Shown piece after piece: positions 27,595 through 36,267 of a DNA stretch of 64,000 nucleotides. The stretch covers positions 1 to 64,000 of the forward strand of contig NZ_JANBVF010000001.1 of the NCBI RefSeq assembly GCF_024437655.1, in the 5' to 3' direction. The translations under genes were made by a program, and so were the position numbers. Positions within the stretch are counted from its first letter, which is position 1, and every line of letters starts with the position of its first letter. A model generated the notes under the pieces. The model was given only the letters and a program-made list of their open reading frames with translations. It had not been told where the DNA came from and did no database searches. Origin of the DNA: Chitinolyticbacter albus. GTDB lineage: Bacteria > Pseudomonadota > Gammaproteobacteria > Burkholderiales > Chitinibacteraceae.

Positions 27595-27909
27595 ATGTCG
27601 CTGAACCAGGAAAGCTGTATCGCCAACGCCACCGCGCTCTCCGCGGTGGAAGCCGAAATGCTGGTCACCGAGCTCGACGACTGGCTGATTGGCGGCGACA
27701 AACTGGAAAAGACCTTCCGCTTCAAGCAGTTCCACGACACCATGGCCTTCACCAATGCTGTCGCGTGGATCGCGCACCGCCAGGATCACCATCCCGATCT
27801 CGCGGTCAGCTACGGCCACTGCAAGGTCAGCTGGAGCACTCACTCGGCCGGCGGCCTCACCCGCAACGACTTCATCTGCGCCGCGCGCGTCGATGCCCTT
27901 ACCCGTTAG
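27595..27909 (+). CDS. phhB: Pterin-4a-carbinolamine dehydratase
   Basis: 104-residue dehydratase that recycles the 4a-hydroxytetrahydropterin cofactor after aromatic hydroxylation. The active-site block HRQDHHPDLAVSYGHCKVSWSTHSAGGLT contains the conserved His pair and is diagnostic. AAGGAG lies just before the ATG. No phenylalanine hydroxylase is adjacent. The stop codon TAG forms part of the ribosome site of rsgA, implying coupling. Confidence 0.95.
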   Translation: MSLNQESCIANATALSAVEAEMLVTELDDWLIGGDKLEKTFRFKQFHDTMAFTNAVAWIAHRQDHHPDLAVSYGHCKVSWSTHSAGGLTRNDFICAARVDALTR

Positions 27910-27916
27910 GAAACCA

Positions 27917-28795
27917 TTGAGCGAAACCGCCACCATCGTCACCAGCCACGGCCGTGTCTACATCATCGAGATGGCAGACGGCCGCCGGCTTTCCGCCACT
28001 ACGCGTGGCAAGAAAACCGATTACGCCTGCGGCGACAAGGTCGGCATCAAGGTCCTGAACGGCGAGCAGGCGGTGATCGAGACGCTGACGCCACGCCATA
28101 CCCTGCTGTATCGCTCTGACCAGTGGCGCGAGAAGCTGATCGCCGCCAACGTGACGCAGATCGTCGTCGTGGTCGCGCCGGTGCCCAGTTTTTCCGAGGA
28201 GTTGATCGGCCGTTGCCTGATCGCCGCTGAGGCGGGCGACATGGCGCCGCTGATCGTGCTCAACAAGAACGACCTGCCCGAGGCCGAGGCCGCACGGCAA
28301 AGGCTTGCATTCTGGCGCGGGCTCGGTTACCCCGTGCTGGAGCTGTCGGCCAAGCAGGATGTGAGCCCATTGCGCGCCGCGCTTGCCGGCCACACCAGCG
28401 TACTGGTCGGCCAGTCCGGCATGGGCAAATCGACGCTGACCAACGCGCTGGTGCCCGAGGCCAATGCCCGCGTGAACGACATCTCGGTAGCGCTCGATTC
28501 GGGCAAGCACACCACTACGCACGCCGCGCTGTACTGGCTGGACGCGGACGCCGCACTGATCGACTCGCCCGGCCTGCAATCATTCGGCCTGGCCCACGTC
28601 GGTGTCGACGCCCTGCCCCACGCCATGCCGGAGCTGCGACCGTTGCTCGGCCATTGCCGCTTCCATAACTGCCGCCACCGCGTCGAACCCGGCTGCGCCA
28701 TCCGCAACGCGGTCGATGCCGGCGACGTCCGAGCTGACCGGCTGGCGCTATTGCACCGGCTGCAGGACGAGCTCACCGCCGCGCAAAGTTACTAA
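27917..28795 (+). CDS. rsgA: Ribosome small-subunit-dependent GTPase A
   Basis: Circularly permuted GTPase (about 292 residues) that checks late 30S assembly. Motif order is G4 NKND, G5 SAKQ, G1 GQSGMGKST, then G3 DSPG, as expected for the permuted fold. An OB domain precedes it and a zinc knuckle CRFHNCRHRVEPGC follows. The start is judged to be TTG 27917, because AGGA at 27908-27911 stands 5 bases upstream and overlaps the phhB stop; an in-frame ATG at 27893 is the alternative. The longer open frame upstream is a shadow of phhB. Confidence 0.93.
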   Translation: MSETATIVTSHGRVYIIEMADGRRLSATTRGKKTDYACGDKVGIKVLNGEQAVIETLTPRHTLLYRSDQWREKLIAANVTQIVVVVAPVPSFSEELIGRCLIAAEAGDMAPLIVLNKNDLPEAEAARQRLAFWRGLGYPVLELSAKQDVSPLRAALAGHTSVLVGQSGMGKSTLTNALVPEANARVNDISVALDSGKHTTTHAALYWLDADAALIDSPGLQSFGLAHVGVDALPHAMPELRPLLGHCRFHNCRHRVEPGCAIRNAVDAGDVRADRLALLHRLQDELTAAQSY

Positions 28796-28902
28796 AGCGC
28801 CGGTTGGCACGATCGGGCAAGCCACCGGCTGGTGATTGCCCACTTGGCCGCTATGCTGGGTGCAGAAAGGCGTAATCCAGCCTCTCGTAGCCCGGAGCAA
28901 GC

Positions 28903-29670
28903 ATGAAGCGCTTTCGCCACCAGCTTGAACTGCTGTTGCTGCTGACCGGTATCCTCTGCGCCTCGGGCCCTGCAGCCGGCGAATCTGCCCCCATCCAGCC
29001 CGCTACTTCCGCGTCGTCGCCCGACTGGCCAAATCTGAAGCGCGACACCTGGTACTTCATCGGCTATCAATTCGCAGCGACCGGCATGCTTTATGCCTTG
29101 CCCGAAGACATCACCCACTTCGACCGCGACAACGCCAGCTTCGACCAATACTGGGACAACGTGACGCACCCCCACTGGGACGAGGACGACGGCTTCGTCA
29201 ATTATGTGCTGCACCCCTACTGGGGCGCTGCCTATTACATTCGGGGACGCGAGCGCAATCTAAGTCGCTGGCAGTCGTTCTGGTATTCGGCCCTGCTCTC
29301 CACCCTGTACGAATACGGTGCTGAAGCGTTTTTCGAACCCGTGTCCTACCAGGATCTGATCGTCACCCCCGTGCTCGGCTCCTTGATCGGCGAATTGCTG
29401 TTCAGCCCCTTGCGCGAACACATCCACGCCCAGGAAACCCCACTGGACTGGACCGACCACACCCTGCTGGTGCTGACCGACCCCCTGGGTGCGCTGAACC
29501 AGCTGACCGATTCGTTGTTAGGCAGGCGGACCATGGTCTCGGTCACTCGCCTCAATCCGGCGCGCCTGCATTTTGCCGATAGCTACCCCGGCCTTGGGCA
29601 ACGCGGCATGGGGACGGAACAGGCTCGCGCCGATGCACCATGGGGACTCATCGTGCATTTTTCCTGGTAA
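28903..29670 (+). CDS. DUF3943 family exported protein
   Basis: 255-residue protein with a signal peptide (about 1-25, ending PAAG|ES). It resembles the DUF3943 family of outer-membrane-associated proteins of unknown role. Conserved aromatic and His-rich stretches include FVNYVLHPYWGAAYYIRGRE and SALLSTLYEYGAEAFFEPVSYQDLIVTP. No catalytic motif is evident. The 3' end overlaps the convergent DUF2062 gene by 23 bases. Confidence 0.75.
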   Translation: MKRFRHQLELLLLLTGILCASGPAAGESAPIQPATSASSPDWPNLKRDTWYFIGYQFAATGMLYALPEDITHFDRDNASFDQYWDNVTHPHWDEDDGFVNYVLHPYWGAAYYIRGRERNLSRWQSFWYSALLSTLYEYGAEAFFEPVSYQDLIVTPVLGSLIGELLFSPLREHIHAQETPLDWTDHTLLVLTDPLGALNQLTDSLLGRRTMVSVTRLNPARLHFADSYPGLGQRGMGTEQARADAPWGLIVHFSW

Positions 29671-30214
29671 TGCCGTTGCGCCGAGCCCGGCGGCGTAGCT
29701 CCCAGTACACATGCAGCCGCCAGAACACCTTGACGGCGAACCAGCCGGCTACCGCCAGCAGCGCGGTCAGTACCGGCAGGCCGACCAGCAGCGGCACACC
29801 GAGCGACCACATCCAGTGCCACAGCGCCAGCAGCCAGTCACCAAACGCGTGATCGCTGAACGACGGCATGGCCGGCATCGCCGCCGTGCCACGCCGACCG
29901 GTGAGCATGCCCCCGATCTGCACCGCCAACCAGTACAGCGGCCCGATCGTCAGCGGGTTGGTGTAGAACGTGGTAAGCACCGCCACCGGCAGGTTCACCC
30001 TGAAGCCCAGCGCCAACAGGCTCGCCGTGATGATCTGCAACGGCCCCGGAATCATGCCGCCGACGGCCCCGGCCGCAACGCCGCCCGCGACCGAATGCCG
30101 GTTCAGATGCCACAGGTTCGGGTGGACAAACCAGTGGGCATAGCGCTTGAGGAAGGCGTTTTCCTCCAGCCGATCGCGGTTGGGCAGGATGTGACGCAGT
30201 AACTTGCGGGGCAT
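29648..30214 (-). CDS. DUF2062 family membrane protein
   Basis: 188-residue inner-membrane protein of the DUF2062 family. It has the conserved N-terminal pattern LWHLNRHSVAGGVAAG, IPGPLQ and TNPLTIGPLYW, and two to three hydrophobic helices. Function unknown. Its end converges on, and overlaps by 23 bases, the DUF3943 gene. It is divergent from relA. Confidence 0.88.
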   Translation of the reverse strand: MPRKLLRHILPNRDRLEENAFLKRYAHWFVHPNLWHLNRHSVAGGVAAGAVGGMIPGPLQIITASLLALGFRVNLPVAVLTTFYTNPLTIGPLYWLAVQIGGMLTGRRGTAAMPAMPSFSDHAFGDWLLALWHWMWSLGVPLLVGLPVLTALLAVAGWFAVKVFWRLHVYWELRRRARRNGITRKNAR

Positions 30215-30376
30215 GAAACGTCAATTTCCAGGGTTGGGGTGATAACCGGCTTCAAGAGACCGGCTGAAACGGGCAAAATTCCATACATTGTTGGCACAGT
30301 GCAGGCCGGCGCGACGCATCATGCAGGCAGATGCCGCGCGCCGCCAGCTTTCGGTCTACGCAGCACACAGGACACC

Positions 30377-32578
30377 ATGGTCGCCGTTACCCGCCCGCTT
30401 GCCCTCTCGATCGCCCAGGCCGCCGACCCGCAAGCATGGCTGGCGCAGCTGGCGCCGCGCTACAAGGCAGACGACATGGCGCGCGTGAGCTCCGCGACGC
30501 AATGGATCGCCGAGCTTTACGGCAAGCAGGTGCTCGCCGAGAGCAGCGGCGAGCTGTTCCAGCACGCGGTGGCCAGCGCCTCCATCGTCGCCGACCTCAA
30601 TCTCGATACCGACGCCATTATCGCCACGCTGACCTTCGCCGTGCCCGATCAGCTGGCCGATGGCATAGACGTGCTGCGCCAGCGCTTCGGCGAACAGGTG
30701 GCGCGCCTGGTCGAGGGCGTCGGCCGCGTCAAGCGGCTCGATATGCTGGCGCACGCCAACCATGGTAAGCCGCAAGAGGCCGAAGCGCAGATCGAGGCGC
30801 TACGCAAGATGCTGCTCGCCATGGTCGAGGATATGCGCGTGGTGCTGATCGTGCTCGCCTGGCGCACGCAGACCATGCACGAACTCGTCGGTGCGCCCGA
30901 TTCGGTGCGCCGCCTGCGAGCACGTGAAACGCTGGACCTGTTCGCCCCGCTCGCCAACCGGCTGGGCGTGTGGCAAATCAAGTGGGAACTGGAAGACCTC
31001 GGCTTTCGCTACCTCGAACCCGAGACCTACAAGAAGATCGCCAAGCTTTTGGACGAGCGCCGCGTCGATCGTGAACGCTTCATCAACGAAGTACTCGACA
31101 CCTTGCGCACCGAGCTCAAGGCTGCCGGCGTCAAAGCCGACCTGATGGGCCGCCCCAAGCATATCTTCAGCATCTGGAAGAAGATGCAAAAGAAGAAGCT
31201 CGACTTCTCCGAGCTCTACGACATCCGCGCGGTGCGCGTGCTGGTTGACGACCTGAAGGACTGCTACACCACGCTGGGCATCGTCCACAACCTGTGGCAA
31301 CCGATCCCTGGCGAGTTCGACGACTACATCGCCCACCCCAAGGGCAATTTCTACCGCAGCCTGCACACCGCCGTGATCGGCCCGCAGGACAAGGCACTCG
31401 AGGTGCAGATCCGCACCTTCGAGATGCACGAGCACGCCGAATACGGTGTCGCCGCGCACTGGCGCTACAAGGAAGGCGGATCGAGCGACTCCAAGTATGA
31501 GGAAAAAATTGCCTGGCTGCGCCAGCTCCTCGATTGGCGCGAGGATATGGCGCAGGAAACGCAGCTGGCCGATGCGTTCAAGGCTGAGCTCTTTGACGAC
31601 AGCATCTACGTGCTGACGCCGGCCGGCCGGGTGATCGCGCTGCCCAAGGGCAGCACGCCGGTCGATTTCGCCTACCATCTGCACACCGATCTGGGCCACC
31701 GCTGCCGCGGCGCCAAGGTGAACGGCGCCATCGTGCCGCTGTCGACTGCGCTCGAAACCGGCCAGCGTGTCGAGATCCTCGCCGCCAAGGAAGGCGGCCC
31801 TAGCCTCGACTGGCTGCATCAGGGCTACGTGAAGAGCCACCGTGCCGCGCAGAAGATCCGCTACTGGATACGCCAGCAAAACCTCGACATCGCCATCGAG
31901 GCCGGTCGCAACATCTACGACAAGGAAGCGGCCCGCGTCGGGCGCACCCGCGTCAACCAGGAAACGGTGGCGCAGCGGCTCGGCATGAAGAACTTCGACG
32001 AGCTGTGCGCCGCGCTGGGTCAGGGCGAGCTGACGCTGCGCGCGCTCGACGATGCGCTCATCGATGAGCACCGGCCGGAAACGGAAGCGCCGGGCCCGGT
32101 GGACGACGTGATCCGCGCCGCCCGTGCCGACCAGCAGGGCGAAGGCATCTTGATCGAGGGCGTCGACAAGCTGATGACGCTGCTGGCCAAGTGCTGTAAG
32201 CCGGTGCCGCCCGATCCGGTGATGGGTTTCGTCACCAAGGGCCGCGGCATCTCCATCCACCGGAGCGACTGCGCCACGCTCAAGCGCCTCGCCGCCGGTG
32301 CGCCCGAACGGCTGATCAGGGCAGACTGGGGCGCGCAGAGCAACAACGTGTTCGCGGTCGACATCATGGTCGAGGCGCACGACCGCCCGGGCCTGTTGCG
32401 CGACCTGACCGACGTGATGGGCCGCGAGAAGATCAATGTCACCGCGATGAACACGCTGTCGAAAGACGCACGCGCACGCATGCGTTTCACGGTCGAGATC
32501 AAGAGCGGCACCGAACTGTCGCGCCTGTTTGCCAAGCTCAGTGATGTGGGCGGCGTGGTGTTCGCCCAGCGCGCCTGA
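30377..32578 (+). CDS. relA: GTP pyrophosphokinase RelA
   Basis: 733-residue ribosome-associated (p)ppGpp synthetase. The N-terminal hydrolase domain has lost the HD motif (FAVPDQ at 87-92 where SpoT has HDxxED), so hydrolysis is not expected. The synthetase domain has KHIFSIWKKM, YDIRAVRVLV and DYIAHPKGNFYRSLHTAV. A TGS domain (IYVLTPAGRVIALPKGSTPVDFAY), a zinc-finger-like CCKPVPPDP region and a C-terminal ACT domain follow. ATG 30377 is preferred over the longer frame from 30239 because AGGA lies 5 bases upstream and the length matches E. coli RelA (744). Confidence 0.95.
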   Translation: MVAVTRPLALSIAQAADPQAWLAQLAPRYKADDMARVSSATQWIAELYGKQVLAESSGELFQHAVASASIVADLNLDTDAIIATLTFAVPDQLADGIDVLRQRFGEQVARLVEGVGRVKRLDMLAHANHGKPQEAEAQIEALRKMLLAMVEDMRVVLIVLAWRTQTMHELVGAPDSVRRLRARETLDLFAPLANRLGVWQIKWELEDLGFRYLEPETYKKIAKLLDERRVDRERFINEVLDTLRTELKAAGVKADLMGRPKHIFSIWKKMQKKKLDFSELYDIRAVRVLVDDLKDCYTTLGIVHNLWQPIPGEFDDYIAHPKGNFYRSLHTAVIGPQDKALEVQIRTFEMHEHAEYGVAAHWRYKEGGSSDSKYEEKIAWLRQLLDWREDMAQETQLADAFKAELFDDSIYVLTPAGRVIALPKGSTPVDFAYHLHTDLGHRCRGAKVNGAIVPLSTALETGQRVEILAAKEGGPSLDWLHQGYVKSHRAAQKIRYWIRQQNLDIAIEAGRNIYDKEAARVGRTRVNQETVAQRLGMKNFDELCAALGQGELTLRALDDALIDEHRPETEAPGPVDDVIRAARADQQGEGILIEGVDKLMTLLAKCCKPVPPDPVMGFVTKGRGISIHRSDCATLKRLAAGAPERLIRADWGAQSNNVFAVDIMVEAHDRPGLLRDLTDVMGREKINVTAMNTLSKDARARMRFTVEIKSGTELSRLFAKLSDVGGVVFAQRA

Positions 32579-32675
32579 CGTTCAACGTGCAACACGGCGA
32601 CCCGCTCGGCCCGGGGCGGCTTGGTATCCCCTCGAAAAGCCTTGCGCAACAAGCCCGACAACGCTTCACGCGGCT

Positions 32676-33626
32676 TCAGGCAGGCAGCGCTTGCCGCTCC
32701 AGCATGGCCTTCAGCACCTGCTCTATCACCAAGGGATCGGTGACAGTGCGGATCTGCAGGAACAGCGCCCCTGCCTGCGGGTGGATGCGCCGCAAGTACG
32801 CCAGCCACTGCTTGACTCGCCCGGCTTGATGCTTGGGCATGCACGATAGTTTCACCTTGTCCCAGAACGGCAACAGTAACGGCGCGATCTCGTCCCAGCC
32901 GGCCCCTGCCTCACCGCGCACCCGCCGCGCCAGGCCCGGGTCGGCAACGATACCGCGCCCCAGCATCACGTGCTCGCAGCCCGAAATGTCGCGACATCGA
33001 TTGAAGTCATCCACCGTCCAGATTTCGCCATTGGCGATCACCGGGATCGCCACCGCCTCGCGGATCGCCGGGATTTCCTCCCAGTACGCAGGCGGCCGGT
33101 AACCCTCGACCTTGGTCCGCGCATGGACCACCAGCTCGGCGGCGCCGCCGGCCGCCAGCGCCTGCGCGCATTCGAGCTTGCGGCTCTTGTCCTCGTAGCC
33201 CAAGCGCATCTTGGCCGTGACCGGAATTGCCGCCGGCACGGCAGCACGCACCTTAGAAACGATCTCGAACAGCAGTTCCGGCTCGGTCAGCAGCACCGCG
33301 CCACCGCGGTGGCGATTCACCGTCTTGGCCGGGCAGCCGAAGTTGAGATCGATGCCGGCCGGATGCATCGTCGCCAGCTTGGCGGCGTTCTCGGCGAGGC
33401 ACACCGGGTCGGACCCTAGCAATTGCACCCGTACCGGTACGCCCGATGGCGTCCTGCTGCCGGCGAGCAACTCTGGGGCGATGCGATGGAAAAAGCGATG
33501 CGGCAGCAAGGTGCCCGACACCCGGACGAACTCGGTCACCGCAATATCCACGCCCCCCAGCCGGGTCAGCATGTCACGCAGGATATGATCGAGCAGCCCC
33601 TCCATCGGGGCGAGGTAGATACGCAA
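32676..33626 (-). CDS. dusC: tRNA-dihydrouridine(16) synthase
   Basis: FMN-dependent reductase of uridine in tRNA D-loops, DusC type (316 residues, E. coli 315). Near the N-terminus are IYLAPMEGLLD and TEFVRVSGTLLP. The catalytic block is GIDLNFGCPAKTVNRHRGGAVLL with its Cys, and later come VVHARTKVEGYRPP and VIANGEIW. The family alignment places the start at TTG 33626; the open frame continues to an ATG at 33749 but that would overlap lexA control sites. A TACAAT -10 box (33654-33659, minus) fits this start. It converges on relA. Confidence 0.92.
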   Translation of the reverse strand: MRIYLAPMEGLLDHILRDMLTRLGGVDIAVTEFVRVSGTLLPHRFFHRIAPELLAGSRTPSGVPVRVQLLGSDPVCLAENAAKLATMHPAGIDLNFGCPAKTVNRHRGGAVLLTEPELLFEIVSKVRAAVPAAIPVTAKMRLGYEDKSRKLECAQALAAGGAAELVVHARTKVEGYRPPAYWEEIPAIREAVAIPVIANGEIWTVDDFNRCRDISGCEHVMLGRGIVADPGLARRVRGEAGAGWDEIAPLLLPFWDKVKLSCMPKHQAGRVKQWLAYLRRIHPQAGALFLQIRTVTDPLVIEQVLKAMLERQALPA

Positions 33627-33680
33627 GGTAATGAAACCAAAAGCAAAACCGGCATTGTACCGGAAGCGCCACAGCTGCGT

Positions 33681-33710
33681 TTGACAATGGAACGAGCGTT
33701 CGGCTAAGCT
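33681..33710 (+). promoter_or_regulatory. Putative lexA promoter
   Basis: A consensus -35 TTGACA at 33681-33686 and a -10-like TAAGCT at 33705-33710 are separated by 18 bases. Transcription would begin near 33717, giving a leader of about 25 bases to ATG 33742. The first GAAC-N4-GTTC palindrome lies between the -35 and -10. Confidence 0.6.
33690..33701. promoter_or_regulatory. Putative LexA operator 1 (GAAC-N4-GTTC)
   Basis: Perfect 12-base palindrome-type box GAACGAGCGTTC, placed inside the spacer of the lexA promoter. The GAAC-N4-GTTC form is the SOS box of Firmicutes and actinobacteria, whereas betaproteobacterial LexA usually binds CTGT-N8-ACAG. Confidence 0.6.
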
Positions 33711-33714
33711 AAAC

Positions 33715-33726
33715 GAACGAATGTTC
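33715..33726. promoter_or_regulatory. Putative LexA operator 2 (GAAC-N4-GTTC)
   Basis: Second box GAACGAATGTTC, 25 bases downstream of the first, overlapping the predicted transcription start. The even spacing of two like boxes supports autoregulation by a dimeric repressor. Confidence 0.6.
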
Positions 33727-33741
33727 ACCTTGGATGCCAGC

Positions 33742-34329
33742 ATGGGCAACCCGAACCGCGATCAGGAATACCTCGGCAAACTGCAGGACTACTACGCCGA
33801 CTTCCGCAACCTACCTTCTTACGCCGTGATCGGCGATCTGCTGGGCATGGCGTCCAAATCGGCCGTGTCCGCGCTGGTCAAGCGCCTCACCTTAGCCGGT
33901 TTTGTCGAAGTGACCCCCGATCGGCGCTTGGCGCCGACCAAGCGCTTCTTCGAGCGTGACCTCGCCGACTTCAACGTTCCGGCCGGCCTGCCCGCCGCGG
34001 CCAACGACGCGCTCAGCGAATCGCTGACCATCGACGAATACCTGATCCCGCGCCCGTCCAACACGGTGCTGGTGAAGGTGCGCGGTGATTCGATGATCGA
34101 AGGCGGCATCCACGACGGCGATATCGCCGTGGTCGAGAAGCGCCACGCCGCCAATGTCGGTGACGTGGTCGTCGCCATCGTCGACGGCGAATACACGCTG
34201 AAGGAACTGGGTCGCGACAAGCAGGGCTATCTGTTGTTGCCCAAGAACGTCGATTTCGAGCCGATCCGCCCGCAGGAAGGGCTGGAAATCTTCGGCATCA
34301 TGGTCGGGCTGATCCGCAAGTATCGCTAG
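33742..34329 (+). CDS. lexA: LexA-type self-cleaving repressor (S24 peptidase)
   Basis: 195-residue SOS-type repressor. The N-terminal winged helix (about 5-60) reads LPSYAVIGDLLGMASKSAVSALVKRL. The S24 peptidase domain has the nucleophile in RGDSMIEGG, the catalytic Lys in DGEYTLKEL, and an Ala-Gly bond in NVPAGLPA at the place where LexA cuts itself. The N-terminal domain diverges from that of E. coli LexA. ATG 33742 is preferred: an in-frame ATG at 33721 lies inside operator 2 and almost on the predicted transcription start. It could be a LexA paralogue if a canonical lexA exists elsewhere in the genome. Confidence 0.85.
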   Translation: MGNPNRDQEYLGKLQDYYADFRNLPSYAVIGDLLGMASKSAVSALVKRLTLAGFVEVTPDRRLAPTKRFFERDLADFNVPAGLPAAANDALSESLTIDEYLIPRPSNTVLVKVRGDSMIEGGIHDGDIAVVEKRHAANVGDVVVAIVDGEYTLKELGRDKQGYLLLPKNVDFEPIRPQEGLEIFGIMVGLIRKYR

Positions 34330-34532
34330 AACCCGGCTAGTGTCGGCGCTCCATACCCACGCTCTGCTGCGCGGGTACGCGCCGTCGCCCCCTGCCTTGG
34401 AACGGGAATCGGCGATGGCCTGCCGCCGCATGCGGAACCATTCGTCCTGGCTGTACGCTACTTCACAACGAAGCAACCGCATGCTCTGCCAGGGTGGATG
34501 CAAACCCGTTCCATCTGGGACAATGCGCCATC

Positions 34533-36095
34533 ATGCGCACCGCCCCTACGCCAATGACTGTCCGGTCTATTGCCCACTACCAGCTGATCAGCCGCCTCGG
34601 CCAGGGCGCGATGGGCGTGGTCTATCGGGCGCGCGACACTCGGCTGCAGCGCGACGTGGCGCTCAAGTTGCTGCAGCTCTCGCCCGCCGAACAGGCCGAC
34701 GATGACTATGCAGCCCGGCTGTTGCAGGAGGCCCGCTCCACCGCTCGGCTCAACCATCCGGGCATCATCACCGTCTACGACTGCGGTGAATGGGAAGGCA
34801 AGCCTTACCTTGCGATGGAGCTCGTCAGCGGCAATACGCTGAAAACACTGCTGGAAGAGCGAGGTCCGCTGACCATCAAGCAGGTGATGAGCCTCGCCAA
34901 ACAGATGCTCGACGCGCTCGCGCACGCGCATGAGCAGGGCGTGGTCCACCGTGACATCAAGCCCGCCAACCTGATGCTGGCGGCAGGTGGCCGGGTCAAG
35001 ATCATGGATTTTGGCATCGCCCAGCTGCCCGCCAGCGAACTGACCCGCACCGGAACGCTGCTCGGCTCACCGCGCTATATGGCGCCCGAGCAATTGGGCG
35101 GCGGCAAGCTCGATGGTCGCGCCGACCTGTTTGCTACCGGCGTGGTGCTGTACCAGGCGCTGACTGGCCAACTGCCTTTCGACGGCGAGCAACCGATCGC
35201 GATTGCCTACCAGATCCTGCATGCCGAGCCGGTTCATCCGCGTGAACTGCGCCCGGACGCGCCGGAAGCCTTGTCGGCACTGATACTGCGCTGCCTCGCC
35301 AAGCGGGTGGACGCACGCTATCGCGACGCCCGCAGCGCACTGGCCGATCTATTGCGCCTGCAACGCGCGCAGGCCGGCCCAGTGGAGACCGGCGCGCATG
35401 CCACCGTCACATCGGCGCCCGCTACCGAGTTCGTGGAAATATCAAAAGATGCAGGGCGCCTGGCCCAGCGCACGGCGCGTGCAATGTGGCCCTATTTCTC
35501 GCGCGCGCTGGCCTGGCTGCGGATCAACCTGCCGCGAGCCGGGTCAGCCCTTGCGCGCGCAATGATCTGGCTCTGGCCGCGGATACACGCCGCAGCCACG
35601 GCTGGAGGCAAAATCGGTCAGCGTGGCTGGAAGCGATATCGTTTATTGTCGCCGCGCGGTCAGCTCATCGGAGCCGGCGTAACCACACTGTTTGCCGCAC
35701 TGCTGGCCGCCGCGCTGCTCAGCCAACCGCCGGCACCGACAGCGGTGCAGGCCGAGATTGCGACGGCACCGCCCGCTCTCGCTCCTATGCCCCAAATCAA
35801 GCTCGCTCCCACCACCGAAGGGGTGCCACCCGAATCGGTACCCGAGGTGGTGGAGGTGGAACGCCCCAGCACTCAGTACGAGCCGGTAGAAGCCGATGAT
35901 CGCCAAGCAACGCTCGAAGCCCTGGAGCCCGAACCCGCGCCGCCAGCGCCCGAAGCCGAAGTCGGACAGGAACTGAAACAGGCCGGGACCGGCTTCAAAC
36001 AGGCGATCGGCGACGCCTGGGACTGCCTGCGCGGCCGGGCGGCCTGCCCCGAAGCACAGCCAATCGAGACACGTGAACAACGCCGCGGCCCGTGA
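34533..36095 (+). CDS. Membrane-anchored Hanks-type serine/threonine protein kinase
   Basis: 520-residue bacterial protein kinase of the PknB class. Residue numbers count from ATG 34533: glycine loop LGQGAMGVV at 22-30, Lys45 in VALK, catalytic HRDIKPAN at 139-146, DFG at 159-161 and APE at 184-186, so it should be active. A 100-residue juxtamembrane region leads to one membrane helix at about 377-397, then an acidic Pro/Glu-rich periplasmic tail of about 120 residues without PASTA repeats. The start is uncertain; GTG 34494 and ATG 34554 are in frame and none has a strong ribosome site. No phosphatase gene is adjacent. Confidence 0.9.
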   Translation: MRTAPTPMTVRSIAHYQLISRLGQGAMGVVYRARDTRLQRDVALKLLQLSPAEQADDDYAARLLQEARSTARLNHPGIITVYDCGEWEGKPYLAMELVSGNTLKTLLEERGPLTIKQVMSLAKQMLDALAHAHEQGVVHRDIKPANLMLAAGGRVKIMDFGIAQLPASELTRTGTLLGSPRYMAPEQLGGGKLDGRADLFATGVVLYQALTGQLPFDGEQPIAIAYQILHAEPVHPRELRPDAPEALSALILRCLAKRVDARYRDARSALADLLRLQRAQAGPVETGAHATVTSAPATEFVEISKDAGRLAQRTARAMWPYFSRALAWLRINLPRAGSALARAMIWLWPRIHAAATAGGKIGQRGWKRYRLLSPRGQLIGAGVTTLFAALLAAALLSQPPAPTAVQAEIATAPPALAPMPQIKLAPTTEGVPPESVPEVVEVERPSTQYEPVEADDRQATLEALEPEPAPPAPEAEVGQELKQAGTGFKQAIGDAWDCLRGRAACPEAQPIETREQRRGP

Positions 36096-36150
36096 TCTTG
36101 GCGCTTCGCGCGCGATGTGCCTAGCTTCGCTAGCGCAGCTTGAAGCAACC

Positions 36151-36190
36151 AAAATAAAAGCCACAACTGCGCAGTCGTGGCTTTTATTTT
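36151..36190. terminator. Bidirectional terminator between the kinase gene and tRNA-Gly
   Basis: A 40-base inverted repeat with one mismatch, centred at 36170/36171. The outer arms are A/T-rich (AAAATAAAAG and its complement), so each strand ends in a U-rich run after a G/C-rich stem. It would stop the kinase transcript on the plus strand and the tRNA transcript on the minus strand. Confidence 0.85.
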
Positions 36191-36263
36191 GGAGCGGGCG
36201 ATGGGAATCGAACCCACGGCTCTAGCTTGGGAAGCTAGGGTATTACCATTATACGACGCCCGC
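36190..36263 (-). tRNA. tRNA-Gly (anticodon CCC)
   Basis: 74 bases including an encoded CCA. The acceptor stem pairs GCGGGCG with CGCCCGC, the D-arm is GTAT-AATGGTA-ATAC, the anticodon stem CTAGC/GCTAG encloses loop TTCCCAA (anticodon CCC), and the T-loop is TTCGATT. The discriminator base is T, usual for bacterial tRNA-Gly. Confidence 0.95.
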
Positions 36264-36267
36264 GCAG

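Noticed and set aside
33627-33749. N-terminal extension of dusC to ATG 33749
   Set aside because: It would overlap the lexA control region, has no family counterpart and the E. coli enzyme starts at the TTG-equivalent position.
33742-34329. Treating the LexA-type gene as a phage repressor
   Set aside because: No phage genes are nearby, and the Ala-Gly cleavage site and promoter-embedded boxes fit SOS-type autoregulation.
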